26,124 nt of DNA from Apostichopus parvimensis (taxonomy: Eukaryota; Echinodermata; Holothuroidea; Aspidochirotida; Stichopodidae), in the NCBI GenBank assembly GCA_000934455.1, contig KN883739.1:109613-135736 (forward strand), written 5' to 3'. The position numbers and the translations under genes were made by a program. Each line of letters starts with the position of its first letter. The stretch's first letter is position 1. A model generated the notes under the pieces. The model did not search any database. It was not told the origin of the DNA and was given only the letters and a program-made list of their open reading frames with translations. Of this stretch, positions 11,501 to 17,544 are shown piece by piece.

Positions 11501-12112
11501 ACCTAGATTGCCTTATTGTACACACCTGTGAAACGGCTCTTCTATAGGCTCCGGGTAGAAATATTCATATGTTGGACATGGGAAAGGTCGCTGTATGCAC
11601 ACTATTTCTACCAATGATGAATGGTAATTAATTATTGAGTCACACATGGTGTGGCTTTGAAATTATGTTGTTACATGCACTACCATCTGAGGTGAGAAAA
11701 AACAAAATCAAAATGTCCACTTTCACTGTTATGTTCCAATTCTTGACAAGGCCTTTTTGGTGTGGGGTTTGGTTTTTTAAGTTCTTGCCTTTCTTTCAAT
11801 ATTAATTCCCAAAGTGATGTAGTTCAGTAGCTTCACTCGCATGGCTAGTCAAAGTCTTTTTCCAATAATCAAGAAAAAACAAAATAATCTAAATAAAACT
11901 TCAAATCTCCTGTTTTTGTGATTAGTACTAGGAAGTTGATCAAAACCAAATTAATTGATATCTTCCTATTAAACATGAAGCAATATTCATACTCTTGTCA
12001 TCTATTCATCTTTCTTTTTGTTCTCCAGAAACTCCGTGATCAAGCGACCAAGAATGTTGCTAAGAAAATTGAGAGATTACAGAAAGTCATTGAGGCCTTT
12101 GGTGCCCGATGA
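2524..12112 (+). CDS. RPL13A: 60S ribosomal protein L13a (uL13), eight exons
   Basis: This is a component of the large cytosolic ribosomal subunit. The CDS joins 2524-2541, 6365-6437, 8077-8142, 9032-9133, 9785-9870, 10520-10579, 11074-11196 and 12029-12112. All introns are GT-AG and all phases fit. The product is 203 aa, the same length as human RPL13A. Family blocks in order: [13 protein letters not shown] (14-26), [14 protein letters not shown] (39-52), [16 protein letters not shown] (68-83), [11 protein letters not shown] (86-96), PPPYDK (110-115) and [10 protein letters not shown] (139-148). Ser78 corresponds to human Ser77, the GAIT phosphosite. An in-frame upstream ATG at 2503 would add seven codons, but it lies upstream of the predicted TOP start site, so 2524 is preferred. 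Eight exons and intronic C/D snoRNAs match the vertebrate gene. Confidence 0.97.
2542..4292. other. RPL13A intron 1, first part, nothing recognised
   Basis: About 1.75 kb of AT-rich intron with no supported gene or RNA. TAGGCCTA occurs at 2839-2846. ORFs at 3087-3284 and 3484-3696 (minus) lack domains. Confidence 0.45.
4293..4899 (+). repeat. 5' LTR of a Ty3/Gypsy-type retrotransposon (tentative boundaries)
   Basis: The LTR is inferred from its place immediately 5' of a tRNA-type primer-binding site and a gag ORF. It would run from TGTAGTGACC at 4293 to a terminal CA at 4898-4899, about 607 bp. TATATAAGG at 4460-4468 is a good TATA box for LTR transcription. No second LTR is visible downstream, so the 5' boundary cannot be confirmed by LTR comparison. 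The element lies in the sense direction of the host gene. Confidence 0.5.
4901..4919 (+). other. Retrotransposon primer-binding site, tRNA-Trp type
   Basis: TGGTGATCCGACATGATCC begins with the TGG that pairs with a tRNA CCA tail. It then aligns, with three substitutions and one gap, to the complement of the tRNA-Trp 3' end seen at 2156-2175. It sits one base after the putative LTR end, where minus-strand DNA synthesis is primed. Confidence 0.65.
5231..5890 (+). CDS. Truncated gag of a Ty3/Gypsy-type LTR retrotransposon
   Basis: This is a 219-aa ORF with no frameshift. Its N-terminal ~145 residues look like the capsid domain of invertebrate Gypsy elements: [20 protein letters not shown] near residue 18, then [10 protein letters not shown], and [10 protein letters not shown] near 137. 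The C-terminal [20 protein letters not shown] is the usual coiled stretch before the zinc knuckle. The frame then changes character around residue 209 and stops. No CCHC knuckle, protease, RT or integrase follows, so the copy is 3'-truncated. It lies inside RPL13A intron 1, sense orientation. The intact frame suggests a fairly recent insertion. It would act only in particle assembly and is probably non-functional alone. Confidence 0.75.
   Translation: MSLDETKETNLATVSLKLPPYWPDDPVIWFAQVEAQFITRGITQQQTKFAYIVSSLTPNIAQEVRDLLLASPTTTPLDTLQAELIKRTSASQQKSLHQLLISEDLGDRKPSQLLRHMRQLLGDSTLEDSSFRQLFVQRLPTNAQFILVPSQDTVTQEQLATLAPCVSPVSAAESSIPAVAAVPYSVQDDMAELRQMVAKLTTRVEDLSLLCCLAGVLMQ
5891..6364. other. RPL13A intron 1, last part
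   Basis: No zinc knuckle, pol domain or 3' LTR was found here. A 90-codon ORF at 5956-6228 shows no domain I know. The stretch ends with a pyrimidine tract and the CAG acceptor of exon 2. Confidence 0.45.
6365..6437 (+). CDS. RPL13A: RPL13A exon 2
   Basis: Encodes residues 7-30 ([20 protein letters not shown], then NLLQ) plus the first base of Gly31. It is bounded by TTCAG and GTAAGA and carries the conserved N-terminal Rossmann-like strand and GHLxGRLA turn of uL13. Confidence 0.97.
6818..7246 (+). repeat. Duplicated block A, intron 2 copy
   Basis: This 429-bp segment, containing the snoRNA at 6834-6910 plus 3' flank, recurs as 13218-13634, downstream of RPL13A. Identity is high over the whole length, with small indels, and the snoRNA boxes and guide are the same in both. 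Confidence 0.85.
6834..6910 (+). ncRNA. C/D-box snoRNA, SNORD33-like (RPL13A intron 2)
   Basis: The C box is ATGATGA at 6842-6848 and the D box CTGA at 6902-6905. A short terminal stem (GCT..CC / GGAGC) closes them with a two-base bulge. The guide next to the D box, ACATGCATCACCAT, pairs with the 18S segment UGGUGGUGCAUG as I recall it. The fifth base from the D box is A and faces the U methylated by vertebrate SNORD33 (18S U1326). The internal AACCTGTCAAGGTT forms a hairpin. The snoRNA would be released from the spliced intron. The vertebrate host of SNORD33 is also RPL13A, which supports the call. Confidence 0.75.
7291..7335 (+). repeat. 45-bp direct repeat, left copy
   Basis: Starts GTGTATGGTTGCATGAAAG. 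It recurs at 7577-7621 with two differences and so brackets duplicated block B (7337-7573). Confidence 0.85.
7337..7573 (+). repeat. Duplicated block B, intron 2 copy
   Basis: About 237 bp nearly identical to 11374-11612 in intron 7, including a long exact run around 7491-7533. In intron 7 the block abuts the C box of a SNORD33-like RNA. Here it abuts a 45-bp direct repeat instead. I see no snoRNA boxes in the block itself. Confidence 0.85.
7577..7621 (+). repeat. 45-bp direct repeat, right copy
   Basis: Partner of 7291-7335, 43 of 45 bases identical, same orientation. Confidence 0.85.
8077..8142 (+). CDS. RPL13A: RPL13A exon 3
   Basis: Completes Gly31, encodes residues 32-52 ([19 protein letters not shown], then NK) and gives the first base of Leu53. 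Acceptor TCACAG, donor GTAAGA. It contains the C-E-x-I-N-I-S-G signature of eukaryotic uL13. Confidence 0.97.
8749..8824 (+). ncRNA. C/D-box snoRNA candidate (RPL13A intron 3)
   Basis: A perfect 7-bp terminal stem (GCTCATC 8749-8755 / GATGAGC 8818-8824) brackets a C box ATGATGT (8757-8763) and D box CTGA (8814-8817). An internal TTGA serves as D' and TGTGATA as a possible C'. The segment before D', ACCTACATTG, is complementary to a 28S stretch I recall as CAAUGUAGGU. Its paralogue in intron 5 keeps the same D' guide, while the D-box guides differ. I cannot assign a family name. The last C-box base (T for A) is slightly off consensus. Confidence 0.75.
9032..9133 (+). CDS. RPL13A: RPL13A exon 4
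   Basis: Encodes Leu53 to Arg86 and the first base of Gly87. It holds the basic rRNA-contacting segment [18 protein letters not shown]. Ser78 is the equivalent of human Ser77. Acceptor ACCAG, donor GTAAGT. Confidence 0.97.
9134..9784. other. RPL13A intron 4, no supported RNA
   Basis: Contains ATGATGATAATACTGATGATGA near 9296-9317 but no D box with a closing stem, so I do not call a snoRNA. In vertebrates the corresponding intron carries one. Confidence 0.4.
9785..9870 (+). CDS. RPL13A: RPL13A exon 5
   Basis: Encodes Gly87 to Lys115 ([20 protein letters not shown], then EGMPPPYDK). It ends in phase 0 at GACAAG before GTAACT. The PHK-x2-RG and PPPYDK motifs are diagnostic for eukaryotic L13a. 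Confidence 0.97.
10081..10160 (+). ncRNA. C/D-box snoRNA candidate (RPL13A intron 5)
   Basis: The terminal stem is GCTTGTC (10081-10087) / GACGAGC (10154-10160), with one G-U pair. The C box is ATGATGT (10089-10095), the D box CTGA (10150-10153) and D' TTGA. The D' guide CCTACCTACATTG shares 11 bases of potential 28S pairing with the intron 3 snoRNA. The layout and C box are the same, so the two are paralogues, but flanks and D-box guide have diverged. Confidence 0.75.
10161..10519. other. RPL13A intron 5, remainder
   Basis: No feature recognised after the snoRNA except the acceptor tract TTTCCTTTAG. Confidence 0.45.
10520..10579 (+). CDS. RPL13A: RPL13A exon 6
   Basis: Encodes residues 116-135 ([20 protein letters not shown]), phase 0 at both ends, donor GTGAGT. 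Confidence 0.96.
10580..11073. other. RPL13A intron 6, no supported RNA
   Basis: ATGATGA at 10860-10866 and CTGA at 10898-10901 are present but lack a terminal stem and are too close together. Nothing else was recognised. Confidence 0.45.
11074..11196 (+). CDS. RPL13A: RPL13A exon 7
   Basis: Encodes residues 136-176, beginning [20 protein letters not shown] and ending KKAQTER. Phase 0 at both ends, acceptor TTTCCAG, donor GTGAGT. Confidence 0.97.
11374..11612 (+). repeat. Duplicated block B, intron 7 copy
   Basis: Partner of 7337-7573. Homology stops within two bases of the C box of the SNORD33-like RNA that follows, so block and snoRNA form a cassette here but not in intron 2. Confidence 0.85.
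11605..11699 (+). ncRNA. SNORD33: C/D-box snoRNA SNORD33 (U33) homologue, RPL13A intron 7
   Basis: The C box is a consensus ATGATGA (11614-11620) and the D box CTGA (11687-11690). The flanks TTTCTACC and GGTGAGAAA form a closing stem with one bulged base. The D-box guide ACATGCACTACCAT is, as I recall it, identical to that of human SNORD33 and pairs with 18S UGGUGGUGCAUG, placing the modification on U1326 (human numbering). Human SNORD33 is also hosted by RPL13A. An internal CACACATGGTGTG hairpin lies between the boxes. Expected processing is exonucleolytic trimming of the debranched intron into a fibrillarin snoRNP in the nucleolus. Confidence 0.88.
12029..12112 (+). CDS. RPL13A: RPL13A exon 8 (terminal)
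   Basis: Encodes residues 177-203 ([20 protein letters not shown], then IEAFGAR) and a TGA stop at 12110-12112. This is the lysine-rich C-terminal helix of uL13. Acceptor TTCTCCAG. Confidence 0.97.
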   Translation, partial: KLRDQATKNVAKKIERLQKVIEAFGAR

Positions 12113-12167
12113 GATAGGAGGCAGGCAGTCCATGATGTTGATTTGTAATTACAACAACTAGTGGCAA

Positions 12168-12173
12168 AATAAA
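12168..12173 (+). promoter_or_regulatory. RPL13A polyadenylation signal
   Basis: AATAAA 55 bases past the stop, followed by a T-rich stretch. The resulting short 3' UTR is typical of ribosomal-protein mRNAs. Confidence 0.8.
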
Positions 12174-12593
12174 ATGTTCACAAAATTTCCATTTTTTTGT
12201 TTTGTGCTGTCTGTTTCTTGTTCGATGTTTCTGTTAAGTTTATTTGGAGGGCATATATGGCTGTCTTGTTTCAATTACCTGCATGAGTTATGGACTGTAG
12301 AATTCTTATATGTAAATGGTTGTGTTTCCTTGGTAACATCACAAAAAAGTGCATTGTTAATTTGTCTGTCGTGACAGTCGTGACAGACTTTTGATAATGT
12401 TGCTCTTGCCATGTTATTTGCTCTCTACGACCTCAGTATCCTTGTTGGCTGGGGGAAAATTCACAGCATTCTTATCAAAAGATTTAACAGCATATCCTTG
12501 AAGAGAATCATTTGGTCATACAGGTAGGCAAAGATGGTCTGGTGTTTACATCAAATTTATTCTCCTTAGTTATATTTAGACTTCTTTTGAGAA
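12174..12593. other. Intergenic, nothing recognised
   Basis: Downstream flank of RPL13A. A 66-codon ORF at 12174-12374 has no domain. Confidence 0.45.
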
Positions 12594-12900
12594 TTAATAA
12601 TAATCATAATAATGAGATTTATAAAGCGCAGACATATCAAGCGATAAGGGTGCTCAAAGCACATCACATATTACCCTGATCACCGAAAACCTGTCAAACA
12701 GACGATCGCTCCACATGGCAGCAGCTAAACAGCGCCCATCTGACAATTTATCTCACAGGTCCACATTTATACACCTGATTGAAGAGAGTAGAGATAAAGT
12801 GCCTTGCCCAAGGACATTGTAATGATCTGGCCAGGACTCGAACCCTACAATCCTTAAATCACAAGTCCACTGCATAAGCAACGACTCTCTTACTATAAAA
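12594..12900 (-). mobile_element. tRNA-derived SINE
   Basis: On the minus strand the element starts with a tRNA-like head. A perfect B box, GGTTCGAGTCC, lies at 12834-12844, and an A-box-like TTGCTTATGCAGTGG at 12867-12881. A non-tRNA body follows, with the CTTGGGCAAGGCAC-type segment common in invertebrate SINEs. The tail is an (ATT)n-like microsatellite at 12594-12615. SINEs of this build are moved by a partner LINE. I did not see a clear target duplication. Confidence 0.75.
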
Positions 12901-13217
12901 ACTAGGTGAGTCAAGATGAACCTCTTAAAACGAGAATAAAGTCTTCCCACATATTGTGGTGTTATTCATTTAATACCCCACCCAGGTACTAAAATTATTG
13001 CACCCTCATTGAAAGACTTCTCCCCTCCCCCACCCATTGTGTGGGACAAGAATCTTGGTTGAACACCTGGAAATTGTCTGCAAGGGAAGGGGATGTCATG
13101 CATGCACACAAAATTGATATTTGTAATTCTATTTGTCTCAGTGTTAACTCTTTTGACACAACTCAAGTCTCAACCTCACCTCACCACATGAAACATTGCA
13201 AATTACAATTTAAGATA

Positions 13218-13634
13218 AACCTTGAAAGTAGTTATTTTCCAATGATGATGGTAACTTTTTGAACCTGTCAAGGTTTTGAAAAAGCTTACATGCATCACCA
13301 TCTGAGGAGCACAGAGAAGGTAAAATTCACTTAAATTAACCACGGAACTCCTCACTTAACATAGTTATTAGAAGAGGAGTTATAAAAATTCCTCTTGGAT
13401 CAAGGTGGAAAGAAATACTAAGAATTGGCATTGCTCTGAACATATCCGAGCACAGATACAATGGAGAACCATTAAAATGAATTTGAAATATAACTGATAA
13501 ACCAGTTATTAAAGAATGAGAATGGTGGGGATCGGCAGGTAATTCGATTACACTTACTTGGAATTTTGAACCTAGCCTTCATCATAATCATAAATTCCAT
13601 TGTTGTGTTGGTAGTTGTTAAAATGAAACAAGTT
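13218..13634 (+). repeat. Duplicated block A, copy downstream of RPL13A
   Basis: Partner of 6818-7246 in RPL13A intron 2, in the same orientation, about 1.05 kb past the RPL13A polyadenylation signal. Homology includes the snoRNA and ~330 bp of 3' flank but no exon, so this is a genomic copy of intron sequence and not a processed RNA. Confidence 0.85.
13236..13310 (+). ncRNA. C/D-box snoRNA copy outside the host gene, SNORD33-like
   Basis: The C box ATGATGA (13242-13248), D box CTGA (13302-13305) and the entire D-box guide are the same as in the intron 2 copy. Differences inside the boxes-to-boxes segment are minimal. It lies outside any gene I could identify, so it is either a pseudogene or needs its own or read-through transcription. 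Confidence 0.55.
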
Positions 13635-13740
13635 TTTAATTCCTTGCCCGAAAGTAAAAGGAATCTATGCGATAGTGAATGCGTGTGTGTGTATGTATTT
13701 GACGCCCTTGGCTCGTAAATATGATAACTCAACATTGTCA

Positions 13741-14318
13741 AGTTGGATTGAAGTCATACTTGGTAGTTTGGTACATGGATGCGCCATACTGAGTAGAAGA
13801 ACCCTATTGATTTTGGTCTCATCTCATGAATAATGAGGTCACAGGGTCAAACGTAAAAATCTTCAAATGCTAATAACTCCGCAACCAAAAGTCAGATTTT
13901 ATTCATACTTGGTATTAATGTGTTGGTCCATAGTGGGTACATGCATGGTAACATATGTTCAAGTTGATATGATGCGTATTAGGGGGCGGGCTTAAGTTGA
14001 TTTTCACTAAAATAGCTTGAGAACAGAGTAACTGAACATCGAAAAGTTGGATTGAAGTCATACTTGGTACATATATGCGCCATAGTGAGTAGAAGAACCG
14101 GATTGATTTTGGTGCTCATCTCTTGATAATAATGAGGTCACAGGAGCCAAACGTGAAAATCTCCAAATGCTTATAACTCCTCTACCGAAAGTCAGAATTT
14201 ATTCATACTTGGTACTAAAGTGTTGGTAGATAGTGGGTACATGGTAATATATGTTCAAGTTGATTTTATGTATATTTATAAGGGGGCGGGGCTTGAGTTT
14301 ATTTTCACTAAAATAACC
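13741..14318 (+). repeat. A-B-A-B tandem array, ~150-bp modules in ~304-bp units
   Basis: CATACTTGGTA recurs at 13755, 13904, 14059 and 14204. Modules alternate: type A (GGATTGAAGTCATACTTGG, then ATGCGCCATA) and type B (ATAACTCC, then TATTCATACTTGG and TAGTGGGTACATG). The copies starting at 13741 and 14045 are 304 bp apart and well matched. The sequence just before 13741 (AACTCAACATTGTCA) looks like the end of a further, lost module. Confidence 0.8.
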
Positions 14319-14548
14319 TCCCCATACCAAATGAAACATTGAACCACCCTGAGAAGACTGTGCCTGGAGATCCCCTCTGTCATTGGTCCATCCCTGCCTA
14401 TACTTCCTGGAAATTGCTATGCAAAATTGTCTTGTAGGGTCTTTCTAACTTCTGGCTGAAACTTGATATCCAATATGTTGGAATATAAGATGGGAGAACC
14501 TGGTATGTCAAGTTTAATGTGATACCACACTCGATGTAACATCATTTT

Positions 14549-14797
14549 GATCATAAGATTTTAGTCCTGATGTAAGGGGACTGGGGACCTTTATTCATTC
14601 CACTTCACAATAGCTTTGGAAGCATTGACATTATACACACAAATAGGATATACCAATGACCTACCACATTGTCAGGTCGCAGGAATGCCGTAATAATACT
14701 TCCTGCTGAAATACAACTAAACATGTCTGCTTATCCCTCAATTCAAAATCCATTTTGATAATAAGATTTCAGTCTTGATGTAAGGGGACTGGGGTTG
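14549..14797 (+). repeat. Nested direct repeats, first copies
   Basis: Two unit types recur: ATAAGATTTnAGTCnTGATG plus TAAGGGGACTGGG at 14549-14586 and 14757-14795, and a ~160-bp unit at 14587-14748 that recurs from 14902. The unit at 14587 contains CAACTAAACATG, which is the unoccupied version of the MITE insertion site at 15036. Confidence 0.8.
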
Positions 14798-14901
14798 AGA
14801 GTGGATCAAGTTGTTTAGTTTTCATGCCCAGGGGTCGAAATTGGCTGACTTGTGTAAAATTTGTTTAACAGAAAAATTGTTAAAATAATTTGAACACATC
14901 T

Positions 14902-15372
14902 ACCTTTATTCATTCCACTTCACAATAGCTTTGAAAACATTCACATTATACACACAAATAGGGTATACCAATGACCCATGACATAGTCAGGTCGCAGGAA
15001 TGACATTTGCCATAATAATACTTCCTACTGAAATACAACTAAACAGTGGCGTAGGAAGGTACTTTTGAGTGGGGGGCTGAAGACTTATGGCCGGCCTCGG
15101 GGAGGGGTCTAAGGGGAGGGGGTGGCCTCAGATGCAATTTGGTGCAATATAGCACACTTCAAACACCCACTCCATTTTTTAAATAATTTTGAATTTTCAC
15201 CTGGCCTTAGATGCAATTTGGTGCTCCAAATGAGATTTTTTTCTCATTTGGAAATGAAAAAGGGGGCAGAATGATACTTCCGCCCCCCTATATTTTTCAC
15301 TAGGGGGGCTGGTGCCCACCGGTTCCTACGCCCTTGCAACTAAACATGTCTGCTTATCCCTCAATCCAAACT
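14902..15372 (+). repeat. Second copy of the 160-bp direct repeat, split by a MITE
   Basis: Matches 14587-14748. The match is interrupted at 15044-15336 by the inserted element and resumes at 15337 with CAACTAAACATGTCTGC. Confidence 0.8.
15044..15336. mobile_element. hAT-type MITE with perfect 8-bp target duplication
   Basis: The element is 293 bp. Its ends are CAGTGGCGTAGGAA and, in reverse complement, CAAGGGCGTAGGAA. The flanks at 15036-15043 and 15337-15344 are both CAACTAAA. The same repeat without an insert lies at 14714-14721, so the empty site is visible. The interior carries a repeated AGATGCAATTTGGTGC and G/C-rich runs but no transposase. Confidence 0.88.
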
Positions 15373-17302
15373 TTGAGATGCTGATTCACATGTCGATATC
15401 AAAACGTAAATACTCCATGCCAAATCTTTATGAGGCATCGCACCCCTTTTCTCCGAGGTTGGGATTTATGAAAAAATTTGCCGGTCTAGGAGACCCTGAA
15501 AGTTTTCGTACAAACAGCCACCGAACAGCCATAGATGTGGGGTTAATTGCTAAAGAAAAGTCAGAGTCCCGAATTGTCAAGGAAAGTGTAAGATTTTTCA
15601 AGTAAGAGAAGTAACTGCATATCTATGCCCCATCCCATCCACAGGGGCACCCACAACACATCCCTTCCCCAAGATAGATTCTTGTGATGCAATATCTCGG
15701 TTAGAACTGTCATCAAGTGACCCAAGATATATAGATTATCAACTAAAAAGCTATTTTACATGTCATAAGGACAAATTAACTACAGAACATACAACCAACC
15801 ATTAGGAAAAGACTGGAAGAAAAGCACCATATATTTTACAGCTATGTACAAAATTCATCCTTCCTAAACCCAACAATAATTGCCCAAGAATCTTAGCTCT
15901 GTAACCCATGCCTTTATCATATAAATTTAAGAACAAAGAAAGCAAAGGTATTTTTACAAGCTGCTTAAGACTTTATTTTACATTAAAACCAGAGGACAAT
16001 ACCCAACGGAAGTGATAATATTTTTGCGTTATCAATGAAAGGAAAAGGAGTTAACAATCTCAACTGAAACAGGCTGACACTTTAATGTTTAAAGGGTGTG
16101 AAGACTCGCGCAAAAAGAAACGTCTAATGCCGGTAATCTGACCTAGTTTCGAATGAGGTGTAACAGAAGTGTTAGACACTCCCATCGATCCCAGAAAATA
16201 CACACACAGCTTGCTACCGTAGGTAATTAGACACTAAGGTACAGTCAGTACATACAGCTGCGGTCAATGCCCACAGCACAGTGTACAAACGATACAGTGA
16301 TGGACATGTCAGGTCCAGCTAAAGATAACTAGGTATCAGTTTCATTACTGTCTGCATTTTGTAGCTACGAGAAGCTACAGAAAGTTAACTTTTTCAGAGC
16401 GCGGCAGGCCATTTGGGGTGAGTCTTCAATGCCTTTAATGTTGAGGTCTGCAGATACCTTGAATATTCCAAAAAAGTAAATATAAATAGAAGGAATGCTA
16501 CATATACCACAATAATCTGAAGAAATCTTACCAAAAAGGGAAGTGTAACAGTTATAAAGATGTATCAAAAGCATTTTCATTAAAGCATTCACATATCATT
16601 ATGAACTAGTTTACATTGTATTAGAATTAACTGCCACCAGGAACCTTGCATGCTTGGTGTCTTATGGTTGGACTATTCCTTCCCAATATTCTTCCAACTC
16701 CTGAAAACTGTCTACACCTAAACCTTCCCTAAGCCATCCCTGAGTGTTCCTGTCTAATTTACTTCCCACCTAAAACAACCTGGGATCCAAACCATTTTTC
16801 TGTTGAAAATTTGCTATGAAATTGAGAGGCTTGATCTAAGAATAATTTATCCATTATTGCATTCCAAAGTGCTATGCAAACTTGTCTTCAGATGTATGGC
16901 AGTCTTTTTTTTTTTTGTACATAGGAACCATATAATGTTAGGAGACAAAATGCAGAGAATTCAAAACTGATTCCCTAAATTTGTAAACCAAGTTGTTCCA
17001 TGGGTCCACTCATTTCCTAACTACACCCTCCCTAACTTTAGCTAGATCTCATTTCCCAACACCCACTCACTATCTGAATCTCTCAAGTGTGCATTAAAAT
17101 TTGGTGAGACATGCTGCTTTACAACTCCAAACCAGAAGACCACTGCAATTTGAAGTAAATATCCTTCAAGTAGATGACTCAAGGCATTGACATGCACACT
17201 GATAACTGAAAAGATTTTGAAAACATGTAAATGTATTATAACCCAAACCAACTACTATGTTGTACAGTCTAACATGAAATATTATAACAAGTTATTACAT
17301 TT
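15373..17302. other. Intergenic between MITE and ISCU 3' end, nothing recognised
   Basis: About 1.9 kb without a supportable gene. The ORF at 15312-15605 starts inside the MITE and shows no domain. TTTATT at 15972-15977 would be AATAAA on the minus strand and could be a distal ISCU polyadenylation site, but a nearer one exists. Confidence 0.4.
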
Positions 17303-17308
17303 TTTATT
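17303..17308 (-). promoter_or_regulatory. ISCU polyadenylation signal (candidate)
   Basis: AATAAA on the minus strand about 140 bases past the ISCU stop codon. It is the first canonical hexamer downstream and would give a short 3' UTR. Confidence 0.6.
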
Positions 17309-17449
17309 GCTAGATGCTTTGTTTTCTTAAATAAATATGTGATGTCGGTTTGGTTCAATGCTACACAGTCAGTTCTTTGATTCATGATTCTCTGGATATG
17401 TAGTTCCATCTTGTGCATTAAACAGCGTTTCTGAAATCATTCCTCTCAT

Positions 17450-17544
17450 CTAGACGGCAGAAACCGTCTCTTTGTCTGCGATCTTTGATGATTGTTTGAT
17501 CTTGTAATCTTTCAAAGCAGCTTTAATTGCATCTTCTGCCAACA
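17450..17544 (-). CDS. ISCU: ISCU exon 5 (terminal)
   Basis: Completes Met132, then encodes LAEDAIKAALKDYKIKQ and a divergent tail ending AV, with a TAG stop at 17450-17452. Acceptor TTTCATTAG. The LAEDAIKAAL helix is near-invariant in animal ISCU. Confidence 0.96.

Noticed and set aside
15312..15605. 97-codon plus ORF
   Set aside because: Begins inside the MITE, has no recognisable domain and no splice or promoter context.
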